NCBI GenBank assembly: GCA_945897765.1
Contig: CAMDGP010000043.1
Coordinates: 1 to 11,827, forward strand
Origin: Chitinophaga pinensis
GTDB lineage: Bacteria > Bacteroidota > Bacteroidia > Flavobacteriales_D > Crocinitomicaceae
DNA length: 11,827 bases
Direction: 5' to 3'
The position numbers were made by a program, and so were the translations under genes. Shown piece by piece: positions 6,764-11,827 of this stretch (positions are counted from its first letter, which is position 1; each line of letters opens with the position of its first letter). The notes under the pieces were generated by a model that was not told the origin of the DNA, did no database searches, and saw nothing but the letters and a program-made list of their open reading frames with translations.

Positions 6764-7715
6764 GCCTTTTTTCTCAGTTATCTTGCCAGTTTATAACCGT
6801 GAAAAATCGATTCTAAAAGCTATTCAATCCATTTTGGATCAGGAATTTGAAAACTGGGAATTGATAATAGTTAATGATGCTAGCTCTGATGGGACAAAAG
6901 CAATTTTGGATCAAATACAAAACCCCAAAATCGAGATTATTCATAATAACTCGAATTTGGAACGGTGTGTGTCAAGGAATTTAGGAATAGAATCAGCAAA
7001 AGGTGAGTTTATTTGCTTTTTGGACAGTGACGATTATCACTTACCTGAACATTTAAAAAAACTATATGAACTAATCAAATCAAAGGACCTCCAACCCGGT
7101 CTTTATTTTTCAAATGCATATAATGAAACAGAATCAGGGCATAGATCAGATCGGTTTTGTCCTGAATATACAATGGATAAGCCTTATTACTACTTTTTGA
7201 ATTTCACAGTTAATCCACAACGATGGGCGGTGCATCATACAATTTTCGAAAAAGTAAAATTTGATCCAGAGGTTATTATTTGTGAAGATATGGATACGTC
7301 CATGCGCATTGCATCAGCCAATTTCCCAGTTTATCAATTGAATGAAAGAACAACTGTTTACGTAGCCGCTGTTGATAGTTTCACACATGGAGACAGCCAA
7401 AAATGGGAAAAAGAACTCTTTTACTTAAAACAAATTTTTAAGAAATCTGAACTTAATGGAAAATTACCTTTATTCTCAAGATGGCGACTTTTGAGTATGT
7501 GCTACTTTCATTTGGCGGAAAAAGCAAATCTAAATAATAAAAAAAAACAAGCATTTATTTTTGCGCTGAAGTCAATTTTTCATTATCCACAAGGATACAA
7601 TAAACGAACGCTCAAACCAATCTTGGTCATCTTTTTCTACAATTTTCCGATTGTAGGAAATATATTTCAAAAATCAATAAACCATTGGAAACAAAAGTCT
7701 TTAACAGTCATCTAA
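6753..7715 (+). CDS. Glycosyltransferase family 2, probable CTG start
   Basis: A GT2 enzyme of about 320 residues. The obvious in-frame TTG at 6783 would cut away most of the first Rossmann-like strand. The open frame runs back to a TAA at 6747-6749, and translating from CTG 6753 gives (M)ENKPFFSVILPVYNREK, matching the paralogue downstream (RLFFSVVIPTYNRSE). CTG 6753 is therefore the best start, overlapping the previous gene by 11 nt. Other blocks are WELIIVNDASSDGT (35-48), ERCVSRNLGIESAKGEF, the donor site FICFLDSDDYHLPEHL (DSDD 91-94) and VIICEDMDTSMRIA. The C-terminal 30 residues are hydrophobic and aromatic (LKPILVIFFYNFPIVGNIF), possibly a membrane anchor. Its last 31 nt overlap the next gene. 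The family is sure; the exact start is an inference. Confidence 0.82.
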   Translation: MENKPFFSVILPVYNREKSILKAIQSILDQEFENWELIIVNDASSDGTKAILDQIQNPKIEIIHNNSNLERCVSRNLGIESAKGEFICFLDSDDYHLPEHLKKLYELIKSKDLQPGLYFSNAYNETESGHRSDRFCPEYTMDKPYYYFLNFTVNPQRWAVHHTIFEKVKFDPEVIICEDMDTSMRIASANFPVYQLNERTTVYVAAVDSFTHGDSQKWEKELFYLKQIFKKSELNGKLPLFSRWRLLSMCYFHLAEKANLNNKKKQAFIFALKSIFHYPQGYNKRTLKPILVIFFYNFPIVGNIFQKSINHWKQKSLTVI

Positions 7716-8770
7716 AAGTAGACTTTAAACAACCAATAAATTTCAAAGAAGAATGGGCTTATCTTTTTAAACCAGACTTTGCCTATTTGGATGTGGAGCT
7801 TAAGGTGCGCGAATTAAAAAATGTTTTTGTAAATCATTACGGACTTGTAATAAAAAACGGACTGCTAGTTAAAGGATGTGCACCGAACATTGGCCATACA
7901 AAATATGAAGACGATAATTTTCACTATCGACATTGGAGAAAAGGCATTGAGCAGTTATTGGTTTCGAAATATGGAAGAAGTTTACCATCAATTAGACTTG
8001 ATGACAATAAAAAATACCTTATAATACATTCACCTTGGTTCAGTTATTATTTTTGGTTGACAGAATGTTTACCGCGTTTATTGATGGTTCAAGATCAACT
8101 TGATGACCTAATTTTAATTTATCCGGAAGGTTGGAAAAAAATAAATTATGTTAACGAAACGCTCGATTTATTTCCACAATTACAAAGAATCGAAATTCCG
8201 AATGACTATCATTTATTTGTTAAAAACTTGGTATTGCCAGAAGTTAAGCCGTGGACACCTCTGATTATTCCTGATCAGTCAATTGATGTGAAAAACCTAA
8301 TTCTAAATGCTGCAATACAAAAGAATATAACCGTGAAACCAATCAGGAAACTTTATCTATCTCGAGCAGACTCAAAGCGCAAAAACTTTGAAAATGAAAA
8401 GGAAGTCTCAGAACTTTTAAACAAATATGAATTTGAAGCAGTAACTTTTAGTGGACTAAGTATTTTTGAACAAGCACTTTTGGTTAATCAAGCAGAAAAT
8501 ATCGTTTCAATTACAGGTGCAGGAATGAGCAACTTTACATTTCTTTCAAAAGACTCTAATGTGCTAGATGTAACAAACGAAAAATATAAACAAAATAAAA
8601 AATATAAATTTCATTTTTGGAAACTTGCCACCATCATGGAGGCAAATTATTTTGTTCAATTTTGCCAACATACAAATCATAAGGATATTCCACGTTTCAG
8701 TCTTCAAAATTTGATTCCAGACCTAAATGAAATGGAAAGTAACCTTAAAAAAATGACTTCAAGTAAATGA
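7685..8770 (+). CDS. GT61 (DUF563) glycosyltransferase, TTG start
   Basis: A 361-residue protein of the GT61 type (DUF563), a GT-B family that includes plant xylosyl/arabinosyltransferases and many bacterial capsule and LPS enzymes. Evidence: the WFSYYFWLTECLPRLLMVQ block (118-136), the RKLYLSRADSKRKNFENEKEV donor-site block (221-241), LSIFEQALLVNQAENIVSITGAGMSNFTFL (258-287), and a C-terminal FHFWKLA region. Two histidines I expect in the family (YFHW and HGAGL) read Phe123 and Thr278 here, so catalysis or substrate may be atypical. The first in-frame ATG comes only at about residue 134, beyond the first block, so a non-ATG start is required. TTG at 7685 gives METKVFN and a 31-nt overlap with the preceding GT2; other non-ATG starts remain possible. 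The stop overlaps the next start as ATGA. Confidence 0.83.
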   Translation: METKVFNSHLKVDFKQPINFKEEWAYLFKPDFAYLDVELKVRELKNVFVNHYGLVIKNGLLVKGCAPNIGHTKYEDDNFHYRHWRKGIEQLLVSKYGRSLPSIRLDDNKKYLIIHSPWFSYYFWLTECLPRLLMVQDQLDDLILIYPEGWKKINYVNETLDLFPQLQRIEIPNDYHLFVKNLVLPEVKPWTPLIIPDQSIDVKNLILNAAIQKNITVKPIRKLYLSRADSKRKNFENEKEVSELLNKYEFEAVTFSGLSIFEQALLVNQAENIVSITGAGMSNFTFLSKDSNVLDVTNEKYKQNKKYKFHFWKLATIMEANYFVQFCQHTNHKDIPRFSLQNLIPDLNEMESNLKKMTSSK

Positions 8771-9696
8771 ATACTAAAAGCTTTTCTGCTAAAGAAATTA
8801 TTGAAAAATTCAAAGATGATATAATTATAACTATTGGAAATGATAATGTGGTTTTTACTTCATTTTACAACTCTTCAAATCCTACAAATGATTCAATTTC
8901 ATGGGTTAACGGAGCCAGAATGAGTATATTTTTATTAGATCCAAACCATGCAAATTTTATAATAACTGATAAATGTTTTAAAGAATTGAATCAAAAAATT
9001 CCTGAAAATACTTTTGTAGTAATTGCTCAAAAACCTAAGCTCCTTTTCATTAAAATATTAACTCATTGCTTTCAACCAAAAATATACTGGAGTAAACATC
9101 CAAGTGCAATAATTTCTCCCGATGCTAAAATTCACAAAGAAGTATACATAGGTCCCAATTGCGTGATTGGCAAAGTCAATATTGGCAAGGGTTGTGTGTT
9201 AGAAGGTAATAATTTTATTTACGACAATGTAACCCTAAAAGAAAATGTGATAATACAAGCAGGAGCTATTATTGGCTCAAGAGGTATGAGTATGGCTCGC
9301 GACATAAATGATATCCTACATAATTTTCCATCACTTGGAGAAATTATTATTGAGTCTGATGTAGAAATAGGAAGTAACGCTGTAATTGATGCAGCTGTAA
9401 TGGGTAAAACTCTTGTTGGAAAAGGCACTAAAATCAATAGTCTAACTTTTATTGGAAACAGCGCTGAAATTGGTGAACACAATTATATAAGTGTTTGCGT
9501 AAATATAAATGGTTCTGTAAAAATAGGGAATCGAAATTTTATTGGTTCTGGCTCGAGCATCAGAAACAAAACAATAATTAGAAACGATAACACAGTTGCT
9601 TCAGGAGCGATTGTAATAAAAAATATCGATAATAATACCACAGTAATGGGTAATCCGGCAAAAGAAAAAGCGCAAGCAAAAAATCTTCATTTATGA
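8767..9696 (+). CDS. LpxD-like left-handed beta-helix acyltransferase
   Basis: A 309-residue protein with LpxD-like architecture. An N-terminal domain (about 1-110, with ISWVNGARMSIFLL at 44-57) resembles the LpxD uridine-binding domain. A hexapeptide-repeat beta-helix (about 112-285) follows, with many [IV]G units, an IIGSRGMSMARD loop at 168-179 and EIIIESDVEIGSNAVID at 192-208, parallel to the LpxD IGSDGFGY and VIIGDNVEIGACTTID segments. It ends GNPAKEKAQ; true LpxD is a little longer (about 340) with a helical C-terminus. The position aligned with catalytic His239 of E. coli LpxD (IAHNV) reads IGNSA, so Asn231 replaces His. It is probably not the essential lipid A enzyme but an acyl-CoA or acyl-ACP-dependent amino-sugar acyltransferase. 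Its stop overlaps the start of a PIG-L deacetylase, suggesting sequential action. Family confident; substrate unknown. Confidence 0.82.
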   Translation: MNTKSFSAKEIIEKFKDDIIITIGNDNVVFTSFYNSSNPTNDSISWVNGARMSIFLLDPNHANFIITDKCFKELNQKIPENTFVVIAQKPKLLFIKILTHCFQPKIYWSKHPSAIISPDAKIHKEVYIGPNCVIGKVNIGKGCVLEGNNFIYDNVTLKENVIIQAGAIIGSRGMSMARDINDILHNFPSLGEIIIESDVEIGSNAVIDAAVMGKTLVGKGTKINSLTFIGNSAEIGEHNYISVCVNINGSVKIGNRNFIGSGSSIRNKTIIRNDNTVASGAIVIKNIDNNTTVMGNPAKEKAQAKNLHL

Positions 9697-10343
9697 TAGA
9701 AAATTTTAAAGGGAAAAGAGTTTTGATTCTAAGTCCCCATACCGATGATGCGGAGTTAGGCTGTGGCGGTCTTATTTCAAGATTGGTAATGGAAAAAGTA
9801 GATATTTTTTGGATTGTTTTTTCAACTGCAAAGGAATCGGTACCCGAAGGTATGGCAGAAAATACACTACAATTAGAGTTTATTAATGTTGTAAGTCATC
9901 TCGGTCTTTCTAATAGTCAATACAAAGTCTACGATTTTAAAGTGAGGCGTTTAATGGAACATCGCCAGGATGTACTCGATATTTTAGTAAATGCGAAAAA
10001 AGAGTTTAATCCACAAATTGTTTTAGGACCTTCTCTTAACGACTATCACCAAGACCACATTGCAGTATCAAACGAAATGGTAAGAGCATTTAAAAGCTCC
10101 GCTACCATACTTAGCTATGAACTACCTTGGAATCATTTAAAATTTGAACATCAACTTTTTATCAAAATTTCAAAAGAAGAGTTGGATCAAAAAATTGAGA
10201 TGCTCAAGTTCTATAAATCACAATTTTCTATTCGTAGAAATTATTTTTCCGAACAGTTTATAGAAGGCTTGGCAAGAACTAGAGCTGCTCAAATTAATGA
10301 AGAGTTTGCCGAAGCTTTTGAAATTGTAAAGATGATTATATGA
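9693..10343 (+). CDS. PIG-L/LmbE family zinc de-N-acetylase
   Basis: A 216-residue deacetylase of the PIG-L family, whose members remove N-acetyl from GlcNAc-type sugars (PIG-L, MshB, BtrD, teicoplanin Orf2*). The metal and catalytic block is LILSPHTDDAELGCGG (11-26): His16 and Asp19 match the zinc ligands and Asp18 the general base. The third ligand is His122 in NDYHQDHIAV (116-125). The common 'PHPDD' reads 'PHTDD', a variant I have seen in the family. All catalytic residues are present, so it should be active. No signal peptide is seen, so it acts in the cytoplasm on a sugar nucleotide or a lipid-linked intermediate. It overlaps both neighbours by ATGA. Next to an LpxD-like acyltransferase it would supply a free amine for re-acylation; alternatively it simply exposes a GlcN residue. 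Confidence 0.9.
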   Translation: MIENFKGKRVLILSPHTDDAELGCGGLISRLVMEKVDIFWIVFSTAKESVPEGMAENTLQLEFINVVSHLGLSNSQYKVYDFKVRRLMEHRQDVLDILVNAKKEFNPQIVLGPSLNDYHQDHIAVSNEMVRAFKSSATILSYELPWNHLKFEHQLFIKISKEELDQKIEMLKFYKSQFSIRRNYFSEQFIEGLARTRAAQINEEFAEAFEIVKMII

Positions 10344-11257
10344 GTTCAGCTCAGCGCCTATTTTTTTCTGTTGTAATTCCAACTTACAACCGCTCAGAAA
10401 TGATAATAGAAACTATTAAGTCTGTCCAAAATCAAACCTTTGAGGATTGGGAATGCATCATTGTAGATGATGGTTCGACAGATAATACAAAGTCTATTAT
10501 TGAAGATATTATCAAGGAAGATTCAAGGTTTAGATATGTTCACCAAGAAAATGCAGAAAGATCCGCTGCAAGAAACAATGGAATACGAAATAGTTCCGGA
10601 GAATATATTTGTTTTTTGGATAGTGATGATCATTTTTTATCAAATCATTTGCTTGAACTTAAAAATGTAATTGAAACGATAGAAGACAAAACCTGCATGA
10701 TTGTAAATGAAATGCAAATTGTTGAAGGATCAAGCGTTGAAGTATCTAATTTACCTGAACTTTCAAAAAATCAGATAGAGTATTTATATGTCAATCCTTT
10801 GACTCCAAGTCGCGTATGTATTCATAAAAAAATAGTAGAACTGGAGCTATTTGACGAGGATATAGTTATTGTTGAAGACAGAATTTTATGGATGCGGATT
10901 GCTAATAGGTTTCCAGTTTATATTTCAAAACATATTGGAGTAAAATATAACATTCATGCGGATAATTCAGTCAATCTAAAAGGTAATGGAGCGGTTAAAA
11001 CGTATCAAGGAGTTCAATTAGGAATGAAACGATATCCATACATTTTCAATTGTATAAGTAAAAAAGCAAAGAAAGACATGAATGTTCGTGTTCAGACTAA
11101 CATTGCATACCATTATTTTCTGAATGGATCTAAGACAAAGGCGATATTTTGGTTGGTTAAAGCATTATTAACAGCTCCGCTACACAGCCAAACGAAAATG
11201 AGAGTTTACCAAATTTGTTTAATTCTTCTTGGAAAAAATTTAAATCTAGCCAATTAA
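10340..11257 (+). CDS. Glycosyltransferase family 2, paralogue of the 6753 gene
   Basis: A 305-residue GT2 protein starting at an ATG that overlaps the deacetylase stop. Blocks: FFSVVIPTYNRSEMIIETIKSV (8-29), WECIIVDDGSTDNTKSII, ENAERSAARNNGIRNSSGEY, the donor site ICFLDSDDHFLSNHLLEL, and IVIVEDRILWMRIA with the ED pair of the acceptor-side catalytic region. Block by block it tracks the GT2 at 6753-7715 more closely than the other two GT2 proteins here, including FFSV, WE.IIV, CFLDSDD, FPVY and a shared C-terminal shape, suggesting an old duplication followed by divergence. A C-terminal hydrophobic patch (AIFWLVKALLTAPL) may contact the membrane. Two nt separate its stop from the next ATG. 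Donor and linkage unknown. Confidence 0.9.
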   Translation: MSSAQRLFFSVVIPTYNRSEMIIETIKSVQNQTFEDWECIIVDDGSTDNTKSIIEDIIKEDSRFRYVHQENAERSAARNNGIRNSSGEYICFLDSDDHFLSNHLLELKNVIETIEDKTCMIVNEMQIVEGSSVEVSNLPELSKNQIEYLYVNPLTPSRVCIHKKIVELELFDEDIVIVEDRILWMRIANRFPVYISKHIGVKYNIHADNSVNLKGNGAVKTYQGVQLGMKRYPYIFNCISKKAKKDMNVRVQTNIAYHYFLNGSKTKAIFWLVKALLTAPLHSQTKMRVYQICLILLGKNLNLAN

Positions 11258-11259
11258 CT

Positions 11260-11827
11260 ATGTGCGGAATCGCTGGAATTTTATCAAAGTCTAAATCTGT
11301 TCAAGTTCAGGAGTTAAAGGCTATGACCGATATTATTTATCATCGCGGACCTGATGGTGATGGACATTGGATTAATGAAACGGGAAATGTAGGTTTTGGC
11401 CATCGCCGTTTGTCCATTATTGATCTAAGCAATCATGCTTCACAACCGATGCATTTTGGTAATGGTCGATTCACCATTACGTTTAATGGTGAAATCTATA
11501 ATTATTTAGAATTGCGAGCGTCGTTAGTAAGGCAAGGAGTTACGTTCAGTTCCAATTCGGATACGGAAGTATTATTAGCACTTTATGCCAAAAAAGGTGT
11601 AGCTTGCCTCGAAGAACTTGACGGCATGTTCGCCTTCGCAATCTGGGATGAGCTTGAAAAAGTACTTTTTTGTGCACGCGATCGTTTCGGTGAAAAACCT
11701 TTTCATTACGCCTTTTCAAAAGATGGGAAATTTATTTTTAGTTCTGAAATAAAACAATTATTTGAAGTAGGAATTGAGAGAAAAAATAATCAAAAAATCT
11801 TATATAATTTCTTCCAGAATCCTCATG
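11260..11827 (+). CDS. asnB: Asparagine synthetase (glutamine-hydrolysing) family, 3' partial
   Basis: The frame is open from ATG 11260 to the window edge, giving 189 codons of a protein normally about 600 residues long. The N-terminal class II glutamine amidotransferase (Ntn) domain is clear: the catalytic Cys2 in MCGIAGIL, YHRGPDGDG, GHRRLSIIDLS, the FNGEIYNY oxyanion-hole region, SDTEVLL, LDGMFAFAIWD and ARDRFGEKPFHY. The synthetase (ATP-pyrophosphatase) domain lies beyond the edge. In polysaccharide loci such genes are commonly thought to amidate uronic-acid sugars using glutamine, rather than to make free asparagine, and the 2-nt gap after the GT2 places this one in the same operon. That role is inferred from context; ordinary asparagine synthesis cannot be excluded. 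Confidence 0.93.
   Translation, partial: MCGIAGILSKSKSVQVQELKAMTDIIYHRGPDGDGHWINETGNVGFGHRRLSIIDLSNHASQPMHFGNGRFTITFNGEIYNYLELRASLVRQGVTFSSNSDTEVLLALYAKKGVACLEELDGMFAFAIWDELEKVLFCARDRFGEKPFHYAFSKDGKFIFSSEIKQLFEVGIERKNNQKILYNFFQNPH

Noticed and set aside
9219..9482. Minus-strand open frame of 87 codons, Ile/Pro/Ser-rich
   Set aside because: It is the complement of hexapeptide repeats in the beta-helix; the periodicity explains the long open frame.
8767..9696. Housekeeping lpxD of lipid A synthesis
   Set aside because: It is shorter than LpxD, lacks the catalytic His at the expected place, and sits among glycosyltransferases instead of lpxC/fabZ/lpxA.
1..11827. CRISPR arrays, tRNA/rRNA genes, insertion sequences, toxin-antitoxin or defence genes
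   Set aside because: I looked on both strands and saw no repeat-spacer pattern, cloverleaf, transposase or inverted-repeat pair; nearly all bases belong to polysaccharide genes.

Overview
The window is a run of genes on the + strand from a surface-polysaccharide (O-antigen, capsule or similar glycan) biosynthesis locus. AT-rich DNA, A-rich leaders without clear Shine-Dalgarno sequences, and the style of the proteins (Wzt with a C-terminal domain, GH99-like WbsX proteins, GT61, 'PHTDD' PIG-L deacetylase) point to a Bacteroidota bacterium, most likely Flavobacteriales. The lineage is inferred from style, not from a marker gene. Nothing housekeeping, phage-like, CRISPR or RNA-encoding was seen.

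Layout. Positions 1-870 hold the 3' part of an ABC-transporter ATPase of the Wzt type, with the Walker A end outside the window. An 89-nt spacer with a G-rich repeat (875-904) follows. Then come a SAM methyltransferase (960-1850), a frameshifted WbsX/GH99-like gene (1854-2941), an intact tandem paralogue of it (2938-4023), a GT2 (4033-4941), a GT8 (4938-5768), a GT2 with a TTG start (5765-6763), a GT2 probably starting at CTG (6753-7715), a GT61 with a TTG start (7685-8770), an LpxD-like left-handed beta-helix acyltransferase (8767-9696), a PIG-L de-N-acetylase (9693-10343), another GT2 (10340-11257) and the first 189 codons of an AsnB-like amidotransferase (11260 to the edge). Six junctions are 4-nt overlaps (five ATGA, one TTGA), two are longer overlaps, and no gap after 960 exceeds 9 nt. 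Everything downstream of 960 therefore looks like one translationally coupled operon, and no internal promoter or terminator was recognised.

How the genes may work together. Up to eight glycosyltransferase-type proteins (four GT2, one GT8, one GT61, two WbsX) would build a complex oligosaccharide or repeat on the cytoplasmic side. The methyltransferase, AsnB-like protein, deacetylase and acyltransferase would decorate it, and the Wzm/Wzt transporter would export it. The Wzt-methyltransferase adjacency recalls systems in which a methyl cap ends the chain and is recognised by the Wzt C-terminal domain.

Most notable points: (i) a 4-nt-overlapping pair of an LpxD-like acyltransferase and a PIG-L deacetylase, which could swap a sugar N-acetyl group for another acyl group, with the LpxD-like protein lacking the usual catalytic His; (ii) a single-base frameshift splitting the first of two tandem WbsX genes; (iii) three consecutive GT genes that appear to use non-ATG starts, including an apparent CTG; (iv) a GT61 protein lacking two hallmark histidines.
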